This document shows, in pieces, positions 11,916-20,507 of a stretch of DNA of 64,000 nucleotides. Source of the stretch: Paraniabella hibiscisoli. Lineage in GTDB: Bacteria; Bacteroidota; Bacteroidia; Chitinophagales; Chitinophagaceae. The notes under the pieces are model-generated. The model did no database searches and had not been told where the DNA came from. It worked only from the letters and a program-made list of their open reading frames with translations. Position 1 is the stretch's first letter. Each line of letters begins with the position of its first letter. A program made the position numbers and the translations under genes. The stretch spans positions 248,001 to 312,000 of the forward strand of contig NZ_JAKWBK010000001.1 of NCBI RefSeq assembly GCF_022512515.1, in the 5' to 3' direction.

Positions 11916-12580
11916 TACTTGCGCCAGTTCTCCAGATCATTAAACTGATCTGAGCTGCGTCCGGGATAATGTCCCAGAGGATATGCATAATCGTTAATGA
12001 CTATAAAATAGCATTGAAGCTTCAGTTGTATCTCACCGGAATTGGTGAGTGGGTTCCAGCTCAGCTCCATGGCTTTGAAAAGCGTCAGGTTTTTAAACCA
12101 AAACTTTATCACATCTTCATCCTCTACAATATCCCGTTTTCGTAACACGGTCTTTTTACTATTTACATAAAGCCGGCGCATACGGTTTGAGATCAACCAG
12201 ATTTCATTCATAACTTTCGCCCTGACATACTTTGAATCGGTAAAAACCCCTGTTATTTCGTAAGCATATACAGGCACCTGCCTTGAATAATAGGTAATCA
12301 GGCCTTCGTTGCGCAAACCTACTTTTATACTGTTGGCATTAATGCCAAAGGGGTTAAATATCTTGTAATTCCCGGAGATATCCAGACTGCTTCCATTTTC
12401 ACTCCGGTTGAATTCTTTATTTAAAAGAGAGCGGTCGTTCTTCAGCGAATTATAAAAGATGGGGAAAGCCCCTTCAAAAGGATCGACCCGGAAATAGTCA
12501 TTCACCAGTTTTACAAAATCTGCCTGGGAGAAAGCAGACCCGGTAGTCATACATAATATCAAAACGATAAAAGCCTTCAT
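11912..12580 (-). CDS. Secreted protein of an uncharacterised family, tandem copy 1 of 3
   Basis: A 222-residue intact protein with a signal peptide ending near SAFSQ. It shares with its two neighbours the blocks YFRVDPF, ISGNYKIFNPFGINAN, YAYEITGVFTDS, NRMRRLY and a C-terminal NDYAYPLGHYPGR. I do not recognise the family. The mature chain mixes strands and helices without a lipobox or membrane anchor, so it is probably periplasmic or exported. It is the last gene of a three-gene minus-strand array with 15-38 base gaps and the only copy without a frame break. Confidence 0.75.
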   Translation of the reverse strand: MKAFIVLILCMTTGSAFSQADFVKLVNDYFRVDPFEGAFPIFYNSLKNDRSLLNKEFNRSENGSSLDISGNYKIFNPFGINANSIKVGLRNEGLITYYSRQVPVYAYEITGVFTDSKYVRAKVMNEIWLISNRMRRLYVNSKKTVLRKRDIVEDEDVIKFWFKNLTLFKAMELSWNPLTNSGEIQLKLQCYFIVINDYAYPLGHYPGRSSDQFNDLENWRKY

Positions 12581-12595
12581 TTTAGATAGATAATG

Positions 12596-13283
12596 TTATT
12601 TGACATTCTGTTTCCAGGTCAACAGATCGTATTGCTCGTCCACCCCTCTTCCAGGATAATGACCAAGCGGGTAGGCTCTGTTATCGATTACGGCCAAACA
12701 TATACCAACACTTACTTCAATCTCATTTGACACCTGCAATATCTGCCAGTTAAGGTAACAGGAGGCCTGGTTTTTATAACCTGAGAAGAAAAATTTTCTG
12801 TTGTCTCCATTGTCATCCAGCGTTCTTCGTTGTAGAGGCTTCGGCTCTACTCCTGTAAAAAATCAGCGGTGTATAATCTTCGAAAACGGTTTACCATTTG
12901 CCAATAGTCTTTTCTTATTTTTCTCCTCCCGATAGGACTATCCGGAAAACGGGCTACCAACTGATAAATGTACATAGGGGTTGATACGCCAAAATAGTGG
13001 CGAAGGCCGATACTCCTGATATGCATTTCTACATTGTTGGCATTTAGGCTAAACGGGTTAAAAACTTTGTAGGTCCCTGAGATAGAATAATTGGAATAAT
13101 TATCTGTCAGTTCTTTCTTTTGCAGCAATTGTTTATCATAAGACAACGCCTTTGTAAAGGTTGAGAATTTTGCATCAAATGGATTTACCCGAAAATAGTC
13201 TCCTGCAAATTTCACGATTGCCTCCTGCCCTCTTGAGACCACCGATATTAAAAGAAAAAAGATACGGTTAGTATTTTACCCAT
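12596..13283 (-). CDS. Secreted protein of the same family, tandem copy 2 of 3
   Basis: Repairing a T4 run near 13252 restores the signal peptide (MGKILTVSFFLLISVVSRGQ) and repairing a T6 run near 12860 restores the C-terminal third, giving 229 residues. The shared blocks are YFRVNPF, ISGTYKVFNPFSLNAN, YIYQLVARFPDS, NRFRRLY and NRAYPLGHYPGRG. The C-terminal block in particular is nearly identical to copy 1, showing that both repaired parts belong to one gene. Function unknown; location in the tandem array suggests duplication and divergence. Confidence 0.75.
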
Positions 13284-13321
13284 AATTACGCAGTTGATTA
13301 TTTCAATATATAAGTATCCAA

Positions 13322-13959
13322 TTACCAGACGCGTCGAAACGTGTTCTTATGGTTAACCGGGTAAGCGTAATTATTAACCTGCTCTAATCTTAAAATAATG
13401 GTCAATCCCAGCTGCTTTGTCTTCGCAAGCGTTTGCCAGCTCACGATTACCGGTTCCAGGGGAGACCCAGAATCGTTAAAAGTGGTTATCTCGCCATCTT
13501 CGATATTATTATATCCTTTCAGGTTTTGTCGCTGCGTATCATACAGGTCTTTTCGAAACTTTTTAACCAACTTCCTGTAATCTTTTACTACAGCCTTCCG
13601 GGCTAACTCGGTGTCGGGAAAGTAAGACGTTAACTGATAGGTATAAAAAGTAAAAAGTGACCGGCTTTTTGCCCGGTAAACATTTTCGTAGAAAAGCATG
13701 TCTACCTTGTTCGCATTAATGCTGTATGGATTGAAAACATCATACTCGCCTTTTACAAAGTAGCCTGTTGTATCAGTTTGCCTGTAAATCTCCTTTTTCA
13801 ACAAAGACGGGTCTTTTGTTAAAGCATCAACAAAGGAAGAAAAATTGCCCTTAAAAGGATCAACACGATAATACTCTTTGACGGTTCGTGTAAAATTGGT
13901 CTGGGCCACTATAAAAGAGGCCGGCAACAATAGAAGGATGGCAAAAAATATTTAAGCAT
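13322..13959 (-). CDS. Secreted protein of the same family, tandem copy 3 of 3
   Basis: The first gene of the array, 212 residues after repair of a T6 run near 13945 that lies inside the signal peptide (MLKYFFAILLLLPASFIVAQ). Shared blocks: YYRVDPF, VKGEYDVFNPYSINAN, YTYQLTSYFPDT, KKFRKDLY and NNYAYPVNHK. It is the most divergent copy and lacks the GHYPGR ending. No catalytic motif is evident in any copy, which argues for a structural or binding role. Confidence 0.75.
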
Positions 13960-14040
13960 ATCTGGATTGTTAGCTGTTGGATACGGACGTGCTTATAAAT
14001 AAAAAGGTTGCATTGGGCTTAAATTATCAGTTAGCAGCTA

Positions 14041-14067
14041 TTAAAAAGGACCTGCAAGCAGGTCCTT
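14041..14067 (-). terminator. Rho-independent terminator of ppa
   Basis: A 9-bp perfect stem (AAGGACCTG / CAGGTCCTT, 14046-14054 with 14059-14067) with a 4-base loop is followed on the minus strand by a run of T. It lies 11 bases past the ppa stop. Confidence 0.8.
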
Positions 14068-14078
14068 CGTTTATTTTA

Positions 14079-14621
14079 TTATTTTCTATATTTTTCTTTG
14101 TAGTAGTCTATCGCCTCCGTTACAATGGGAAGCGCAGTTTCTTTATCCTGGAAGGTATCGATCACCACTTTTTTATCCTCCAGTACTTTGTACTGCTCAA
14201 AAAAGTTGCGCATTTCCAGTAAAAAGTGCTGAGGCAGCTCATCAATATTGTCATACTGTCTAACAGAAGGGTCGTTGAGTGCTACCGCAATAATTTTATC
14301 ATCGCGTTCACCACTATCAATCATCTGCATGTTACCAATTACCTTGGCCTGCACCAGGCAAAGGGAGCGGATCGTTTGCGAACATAGAACCAGGATATCT
14401 AACGGATCCATATCCTGCCCCAGGGTTTGAGGAATAAAACCGTAGTTTACCGGATAATGGAAAGAAGAATAAATAACCCTGTCTAACTTTAGTAATCCTG
14501 TTTCTTTATCGATTTCATACTTAGATCTTGAGCCTTCAGGAATTTCTATGATCGCATTAACATACTCGGGAGCATTTGCGCCGTAACTTACACCATGCCA
14601 TGGATGTTGTATAGTTGACAT
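14079..14621 (-). CDS. ppa: Inorganic pyrophosphatase, family I
   Basis: Hydrolyses pyrophosphate released in biosynthesis. The frame is intact at 180 residues, normal for the family. The active-site path is visible: IEIPEGSRSKYEIDKETG, HYPVNYGFIPQT, then DMDPLDILVL and KIIAVALNDP. The metal-binding motif D-x-D-P-x-D is present, although its second position is Met where many family members carry Ser, Gly, Asp or Asn. It is flanked by its own terminator and a close promoter box, so it is probably a single-gene unit. Confidence 0.95.
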   Translation of the reverse strand: MSTIQHPWHGVSYGANAPEYVNAIIEIPEGSRSKYEIDKETGLLKLDRVIYSSFHYPVNYGFIPQTLGQDMDPLDILVLCSQTIRSLCLVQAKVIGNMQMIDSGERDDKIIAVALNDPSVRQYDNIDELPQHFLLEMRNFFEQYKVLEDKKVVIDTFQDKETALPIVTEAIDYYKEKYRK

Positions 14622-14659
14622 AAGGTTCTATTGATTTTTGAAAATTATTTAAAAGTCTG

Positions 14660-14667
14660 CAAAAATA
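14660..14667 (-). promoter_or_regulatory. Bacteroidota -7 box for ppa
   Basis: TATTTTTG on the minus strand matches TAnnTTTG and sits 38 bases upstream of the ppa start codon. Confidence 0.45.
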
Positions 14668-14684
14668 TGCTTTTAACGGTAGTT

Positions 14685-15086
14685 CTATTCATGGTCAAAC
14701 AGGTATTTAAAATCTACCAGCCATTTGCCTTCTTTTTTGACCACTTTTAATGTATCCTGGTTTTCTTTATGAAAAGAATTGGAATAAATGATAATACTTG
14801 TAGAATCATTAACCAGTTTGCGGCTATGAATATTAATGCTGGCATCCCAAAGGCCTTGTTTTTCATCTGACGATAGCTCCATACGCGACACCGCATCCAG
14901 CCGCTCATCATTTAACGAATCATGGAGCATAAAATCTGCAGCCCGGTCATACTTGCCTTTTAAAGCCGCCTGCACAAATCCTCTTGCCGCGTCCAGATCA
15001 TTTTCGGCGGAGTCCTGTTCACTGCCACTTTTACATCCGGCAAGCAACAACATTGCCATAACTCCTATTAGTCCAATAAACTTCAT
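14685..15086 (-). CDS. Lipoprotein with a DUF4878-like (NTF2-like) domain
   Basis: A 133-residue lipoprotein: signal peptide with lipobox LAGC at residues 15-18, then an acidic spacer. The mature part (AARGFVQAALKGKYDRAADFML ... NQDTLKVVKKEGKWLVDFKYLF) has the helix-then-strand pattern of DUF4878/NTF2-like domains, where a long helix is followed by a curved sheet ending in a GKWLVDF strand. It begins five bases after the stop of another lipoprotein and is co-transcribed with it. Ligand unknown. Confidence 0.7.
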   Translation of the reverse strand: MKFIGLIGVMAMLLLAGCKSGSEQDSAENDLDAARGFVQAALKGKYDRAADFMLHDSLNDERLDAVSRMELSSDEKQGLWDASINIHSRKLVNDSTSIIIYSNSFHKENQDTLKVVKKEGKWLVDFKYLFDHE

Positions 15087-15091
15087 AACTA

Positions 15092-15666
15092 CTATTTTAG
15101 ATCGTCTAATTTTTTCTGAATTTCATCCAGCATTTTAGGGTCCATATTTTTCAACACGCTATCGGCCATCTTCATTCCCTTTTGTATTTCCTCGCTGTTC
15201 ATATTAATAGAATCCTTGATCTCTTCGCCCTGATTCTGCACGCTTTTCATTCCCATTCGCATTAATGTGCCCATGGTAAAATCCACTTTCCAGCCGTTGC
15301 TTTGCTTCAGCAGCTTGAATTCAGCATCGGGTCTTTGCTCAGTTTTACTCTTAACTACGATAAAAGCAGAATCGCCCATCACTCTTGCCGGCTCAATAAT
15401 GACATCCTGGAAATCTTTCATGGGATCTGACTGAGGCAGGGAATCTTTCATCTTTTCAGCCATATCCAGGCCCTTTTTCATCATTTGCATGGTAGGCTTA
15501 CTATCAGAAGTCACATATTTGCTCGCCCCATCAATATCTTTTTTGCCAGGTGCTCAAAAAACTCCTGTAATACAGCATTGGGATCATTGCTGGTAACACT
15601 GCTGCAGGATAATAACAAAACAGCAACTACCAGGCAATAGGTTAATGTATTCACTATATTTCTCAT
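15092..15666 (-). CDS. Lipoprotein, NTF2-like fold suspected
   Basis: After repair of a T6 run near 15541 the protein has 191 residues. The start at 15666 gives a signal peptide with lipobox LLSC. The mature chain begins with an NPNAVLQEFFEHLAKKDIDGASKYV helix typical of NTF2-like domains, passes a strand block (SAFIVVKSKTE, EFKLLKQSNGWKVDFTMG) and ends in a long Met- and Lys-rich amphipathic tail. The pattern resembles the lipoprotein encoded next to it, so the pair may be distant paralogues. Function unknown. Confidence 0.7.
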
Positions 15667-15683
15667 AGTTTCTTTTTTGGAAA

Positions 15684-15691
15684 CAAATGTA
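15684..15691 (-). promoter_or_regulatory. Bacteroidota -7 box for the lipoprotein pair
   Basis: TACATTTG on the minus strand matches TAnnTTTG and lies 17 bases before the start codon at 15666. Confidence 0.45.
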
Positions 15692-15716
15692 AGCAGGAGT
15701 TTCTATATAAAAGATT

Positions 15717-15752
15717 AATAAAAAAAACCGGAGCTCGCATGAACCCCGGTTT
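15717..15752 (-). terminator. Probable terminator of ppc
   Basis: A 7-bp stem (AAACCGG / CCGGTTT, 15725-15731 with 15746-15752) with a 14-base loop, followed on the minus strand by a run of T. It lies 19 bases past the ppc stop. A one-base error in the loop-side G/C run may hide a longer stem. Confidence 0.55.
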
Positions 15753-15770
15753 CTATCTTATTTAATTAAT

Positions 15771-18356
15771 TTAAGCTGAGTTACGCCCAGCATTAATGAT
15801 ACCAAAAGAACAGCGCATTACCAGTTTTCCGTAGGTGTCTTTTAAACCTTCGTTATCTTCTCCGTTCGCATCTAACGCGCGTATTTTCGACATAGCATAC
15901 TGCTGGATCGTTAGCAGCGGTAACACAATTCTTTCCCGCATGGATATGGAAAGTTTATCAACCGGGTAATTACCCATCAACTCCTCGTTACCCGAAAGCT
16001 TTAAAATGTACCCAAGGGTGAGCTGATACTCCTCGTAGATCATGTTCCAGAGTTCGCCGTAGGTTTCGTCCTGGGACATGTACGCCGTTAAAGGAAAATA
16101 GGATTTAGACATCGCCATTTCACAATTATCGATAAGTGTTTTGAAGAACAACGATTCATCATATAATTTCTTCACATCTTCAAAACGACCGATATATTCC
16201 ATTTTTTTAAGCGCAGACCCTACGCCGAAAAAGCCGGGCACGTTCTGTTTCAACTGGCTCCAGGCACCGGCAAACGGTATTGCGCGAAGATCTTTTAACG
16301 AAATACCGCCTTGTGTTTTACCACGTTTAGCCGGACGACTACCGATATTGGTTTCGCTATAAAAACGAAGCGGACTTATTTCGTATAAATAGCTGGCTAA
16401 TAAGGGGTGCTCTTTCAGCTTTTTATATTCATCAAAACCGTAAGAAGAAAGTTCCTGTAATAATTCTTCCTGCTTTCCTGTTAAAGGGGCATGACGATCT
16501 ACATGTATGTTATTGGTAATACCTGCATTCAGCAACTGCTCCAGGTTGTATTGCGCAGAATCGATGATACCGAAATTGGAACTAATGGTTTGCCCCTGTA
16601 TGGTTAACTGTATCTCCCTGTTAGAAATATTGTTACCCATAGATGCATAAAACTTATGGGTTTTACCACCGCCTCTTGACGGAGGACCGCCTCTGCCATC
16701 GAAGAAGATCACTTCGAAACCATAATACCGGGTAATACGGGTAAGTTCTTCTTTTGCACGGTATATACTCCAATTCGCCATTAAATAACCGCCATCCTTA
16801 GTACCATCGCTAAATCCCAGCATAATTGTTTGGGTATTTTTACGACGTTTCAAATGCTCTTTATAAGCCGGAATGCTATACAGGGTTTTCATAATTTCGC
16901 CTGCATTACCCAGGTCATCTATCGTTTCAAATAAAGGGACGATATCTACATTAATGTCATCATTGGCAAAGCCCTGCATTTTAAATAGGGCAAATACCTC
17001 AATAATATTTAAGGTGCTGTTACACTGACTGATGATATAGCGGTTACAGCCAGCTTCACCATTATACTCCTGTATGGTTTTTACCGCCATTGGTATCTGG
17101 GCTGTATCGGCTGCTACTTCATCTTCGAAAATACCTGGATCTACCACCCCATTTATCTGAAGCAAGGCTTTTATTTTTTCAGTCTCGGAGAGCTCTGTAT
17201 AATTGCCTGGAATAATACCATCTGATTTGTCGGCTACTGTTTCAAACAGTTTTTGGTGTATTGTACTTTCCTGCCTTATATCTAAAGATGCAAAGTACAA
17301 ACCGAACAAGTCTATTTTATTAATAAGGCTCTGCACCTGAGAAGTAAACAAAGAGTTGTGCTTCTCTTCCAGTATTGCCTTTACAGTTACAAGGGTGTCC
17401 TTGATTTCCTGGGTGGTGATATTTATTTTAAAGCCAGGTACAAATACATTATCATACAACTTCAGTTCAAGCGCGGCAATGGGCTCTTCCACTCCTGGGA
17501 AAGTAAGTCTGCGTTTTAGGCGACGGATATCCAGGTAGTAGCACTTTAGAATAGCGCCACGCAAAGCATCGGCCACTTTTAAAGTAGTGTCGCACTTTAC
17601 AAAAGGATTTCCATCGCGGTCTCCCCCGGCCAGAAACCCATTTGCAGCACAGGGTTCAGGTCCGTTACTGCGTCGGGGAATTGGCTTTTCAGTTCATTCA
17701 CAATTCTTCCCGCAGCCGTATAAAAACATTCTCAAGGAACCAAACCAGGCTGATAGCTTCATCAAAGGGCGTTGGCTTTTTCTTATTTAAGAATGGTGTT
17801 TTACCCAGCTGCTGGAGGTAAGTATTAATTTCTATAGAGTCATTCCTAATAAGCGCGCTGCTTAAATCGTGAATAATACCTAACACAGACCCAGGATAAA
17901 ACTGAGTAGGGTGCGCGGTTAATACCAGGCGTACACAGAAAGTCTTAAGTATCTCAGCCAGTGAGTCCTCATTATTGTTCTGCACCACATCGCTCATCAC
18001 CTGCTTTAGGGTGCGGCACCGCTAAGATCGTGCGTATTTTTATAAGAGGCGTCTTCCAATGCATCAAACAACACTACCTGCCGCTCTACATATTGAGTAA
18101 ACCTGAACAGGAGATCCAGCTTCTCCTTCTCGGTAATTAAGCTGGTATGCTTATTAAAAAAATCATTGATAATATCAATGGGGCTTTGAGCTTTCCCATA
18201 ACCTTCTTCACAAATACTTGAAAAAAGAGACAGCAGTATACCAGTCTTTTCCATCTTATGAAAAGGTAGAGAGGTAAAGAGACTGTTGTAAAGCTGGAAT
18301 CTGGTTCCAACCTCTGTCCTGAAGTGATGTAAGCTCCTGCTAACAGCAATATCCAT
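15771..18356 (-). CDS. ppc: Phosphoenolpyruvate carboxylase
   Basis: Carboxylates PEP to oxaloacetate to refill the TCA cycle. The merged protein is 862 residues, close to family length. Conserved parts: LTAHPTQFYPG with the first catalytic His, FWPGGDRDGNP, GFSDGTKDGGY with the catalytic Lys, and DGRGGPPSRGGG. The last motif reads FFDGRGG where the classical enzymes have FHGRGG, so the second catalytic His is replaced; I recall this from a Bacteroidota branch but cannot confirm it here. Three frame breaks near 18010, 17724 and 17625 sit in C, T and G homopolymers. It stands as a single-gene unit with a terminator downstream. Confidence 0.93.
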
Positions 18357-18920
18357 TATTCTTAAATTATATTTTTCCTTTTATTCTTCAACAGCAGGCA
18401 ATAAAGCCGTTAAGATAATATTTTTAGATAGATGAGGGCAATTTTTTGCTGTTTAGCAAGTATAAAAGGTCTTATATACTCAAGTGATTTCGTAAAAGAA
18501 CGCTTCAGATTAGTAATAAGCAGGAACAATTTTTCATGTGATCAAAAGGCTTTATTTTTGGGCTCTTCATAATCGTGCATACCGGTTGGTTGCTAACTTT
18601 TACGCTATAACCTACCTCATTTAGAGACTATTTCAAGCCCTTGGGCATCATTCAATTTAAAAAAGCAAACAATTGAATATCAGACAAATAAATAACCATT
18701 CTTAAATTTCAGCTTCCTAAAAAGTGCTAAACATTGGTTTCTACCAGGCTTTGAGGCTTGCTATCTTTGTGTCATCATTACATAATCGAATACAAACTAC
18801 CGGTATAGATTATAAGAGCTCAACACCAACTTTCGCTTGTCTCGTTTTGTTTGCCGCCCGGCGATTAAGGTCCATATTGACGAGAAATAATTTTGAAGAC
18901 TTTAAAAAAAGGAGACAATT
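18357..18920. other. Long intergenic region upstream of the small secreted protein pair
   Basis: About 560 bases with no convincing gene on either strand. A 66-codon plus-strand frame at 18724-18924 has random-looking composition and overlaps the promoter box, so I leave it out. The only recognisable element is the -7 box at 18762-18769. I see no tRNA-like cloverleaf. Confidence 0.5.
18762..18769 (+). promoter_or_regulatory. Bacteroidota -7 box for the first small secreted protein
   Basis: TATCTTTG matches TAnnTTTG; a TTG lies 24 bases upstream, somewhat far for a -33 element. If used, it leaves a leader of over 300 bases before the ATG at 19093. Confidence 0.45.
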
Positions 18921-19037
18921 ATGAAAACAGTTCTTTTAAAAGCAAAGCAAATAGCCTTTCAATTAGGGGTATTATTTGCAAACACTTTGACAACCCATTC
19001 GGTGTCAAACAAACAAAGCAAATGGCTTCCCAGATAA
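18921..19037 (+). CDS. Possible 38-aa leader peptide
   Basis: An ATG preceded by AAAAAAAGGAGACAATT, one of the few Shine-Dalgarno-like stretches in the window, opens 38 codons (MKTVLLKAKQIAFQLGVLFA...). With one extra base near 18988 the frame would run to 44 residues. It lies inside the leader of the secreted protein gene at 19093. Whether it is translated is unknown; chance is a fair alternative. Confidence 0.3.
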   Translation: MKTVLLKAKQIAFQLGVLFANTLTTHSVSNKQSKWLPR

Positions 19038-19092
19038 TGGTAACCCATTTTTAAACAGTGATCAATTTTAAAAACATATAAAACTTTATACG

Positions 19093-19496
19093 ATGAAAAC
19101 ATATTTTTCTACAACAAAAACTTTCGCATTTGCATTAGTAACTCTTTTTGCAACCTCTTTCACTGCGCCTGCATTTGCGGCCGAAGAAGATGAGAAAAAG
19201 CAGAGATCAGCTATGTAGGTAATGTTAACGACTTACCTGTTTACAGGCTGTCTTTAAACAACAAGGCTAATGAGATCTTCTTTGTAGCAGTTACCGACAA
19301 TGATGGTAATGTTATCTACAATGAAAAAGTAAGCGGCGCTAAAATCGTTCGTAACTATCAGTTTGATGCTGATTTGTACAGCGAGTATGATCTTACTTTT
19401 ACTATCTCTAACTTAAAAGGTAAAACTGTTAGTGTTTACAATGTAAGCAAAAGCAAAAAAGTTATTAACGAAGTAGCGGTTAATAAAGTAAAATAA
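19093..19496 (+). CDS. Small secreted beta-rich protein, paralogue A
   Basis: Repair of an A5 run near 19197 gives 134 residues: a signal peptide (MKTYFSTTKTFAFALVTLFA...AFAA), then a domain of alternating strands: ISYVGNVNDLPVYRLSLNN, IFFVAVTDNDGNVIYNEKVSG, KIVRNYQFD, DLTFTISNLKGKTVSVYNV. The layout suggests an Ig-like beta sandwich. I do not recognise the family. A paralogue with about half its residues identical lies 520 bases downstream. The gene has a strong terminator and a long leader, and so forms its own unit. Confidence 0.75.
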
Positions 19497-19520
19497 TTTA
19501 TACAAATTATTCCCTATAGA

Positions 19521-19554
19521 AAATGGCTTCTGCAAATGCAGAAGCCATTTTTTT
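19521..19554 (+). terminator. Strong Rho-independent terminator
   Basis: A perfect 14-bp stem (AAATGGCTTCTGCA / TGCAGAAGCCATTT) with a 2-4 base loop and seven T, 25 bases after the stop at 19496. Confidence 0.9.
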
Positions 19555-20017
19555 GCTGTCCGGCCTTGGTGCTTCTAAATAGCGATACTTAAAATCACTC
19601 CTTGGGTATCATACAGCAACAAATAACAACTAGCTAGTAATCATAACATTACACAAACAAATACTCTTCTTGCCTTCTGAAATCGCTCCATAAGATGGTT
19701 ATACTGCTATTTGCAAGCATATTACCTTTGCACTCCCAATTACAAATCCATACACCAAGTCAAGTTAATTGGGCAAACACTATTTCGATTAAATCTTTGA
19801 TACTTGTACCTGGGCGCTCCCGCTAAAATGGTCAAGTTTATAAAAGCAGAGGTTTTGCAGAAATCATTTCAACTAAAAAAAGTTTGGTTTTTACCTGCTT
19901 CAGTTGAACCATATACCCGGCTGATAAAGCTGACTCACTTAAGATGATCCGGACCATTGCAGGTGACAGAGAAGCTATCGGCGGTATACATTATTTAACA
20001 ATAAAAAACTCATTCAA
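19555..20017. other. Intergenic leader region of paralogue B, with a possible short ORF
   Basis: About 460 bases without a clear gene. A 39-codon frame (MVKFIKAEVLQKSFQLKKVW...) runs 19829-19948, and with one extra base near 19920 would continue as ADKADSLKMIRTIAGDREAI up to the ATG of the next gene. It is in a position similar to the short frame upstream of paralogue A. The two short frames share only a loose KA...FQL pattern, so I do not call it a gene. Confidence 0.35.
19723..19730 (+). promoter_or_regulatory. Bacteroidota -7 box for paralogue B
   Basis: TACCTTTG matches TAnnTTTG. Transcription from here would leave a leader of about 280 bases before the ATG at 20018, similar to paralogue A. 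Confidence 0.4.
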
Positions 20018-20430
20018 ATGAAATCGTATTTATCAAAAAAAAAGTTGTTATCCTGGCTTTACTGGCTATTGTAGGAACTACCTTAGCTGCATCTGCCTTA
20101 ACAGCAAAATTCAACGACAACAGCAATAAGGCGGGCATTAGCTATCTTGGCGTACAGGACAATCTATCTGTATACAGGTTGGCACTGAAAAACAGTACTA
20201 ACGAAACCTACTTCATTTCGATCAGCAATATAGAAGGCGATGTTATCTTCTGTGATGAAGTAAGTGGAAAGGCTATTGTGCGTAATTACCAGTTTGATAA
20301 CAAAATTTACAACACAGACGACAGTCTTACGTTTACTGTATCTGATTTAAAAGGTAAAACTGTAGCTACCTACAAGGTAGACAGGGCTCAGAAAACAGCC
20401 TATGCTGTTGATACAACAAACGGGAAATAA
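20018..20430 (+). CDS. Small secreted beta-rich protein, paralogue B
   Basis: Repair of a nine-A run at 20035-20043 gives 137 residues, starting MKSYLSKKKVVILALLAIVG with a signal peptide. The mature domain matches paralogue A block by block: ISYLGVQDNLSVYRLALKN, YFISISNIEGDVIFCDEVSG, AIVRNYQFDNKIYN, LTFTVSDLKGKTVATYKV. The most conserved parts are the IVRNYQFD and LKGKTV strands. It carries a single Cys. Function unknown; tandem duplication with separate promoters and terminators suggests separate regulation. Confidence 0.78.
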
Positions 20431-20456
20431 TTGTTCCCCGGTTTTTTAAAAGCATA

Positions 20457-20490
20457 AAAAATACCCCTCGGATATCGTGGGGTATTTTTT
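20457..20490 (+). terminator. Terminator, probably bidirectional
   Basis: AAAATACCCC / GGGGTATTTT forms a 10-11 bp stem with an 11-base loop and a T run on each side. It sits between two convergent genes with stops at 20430 and 20508 and can serve both. Confidence 0.85.
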
Positions 20491-20507
20491 ATAAATAGTT
20501 CAACAAT

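Noticed and set aside
13977..14222. Plus-strand frame overlapping the ppa end and its terminator
   Set aside because: It runs through the ppa terminator hairpin and antisense to ppa; no codon bias.
18724..18924. 66-codon plus-strand frame upstream of the small secreted pair
   Set aside because: It spans the likely promoter box, has random composition and overlaps the better short frame at 18921.
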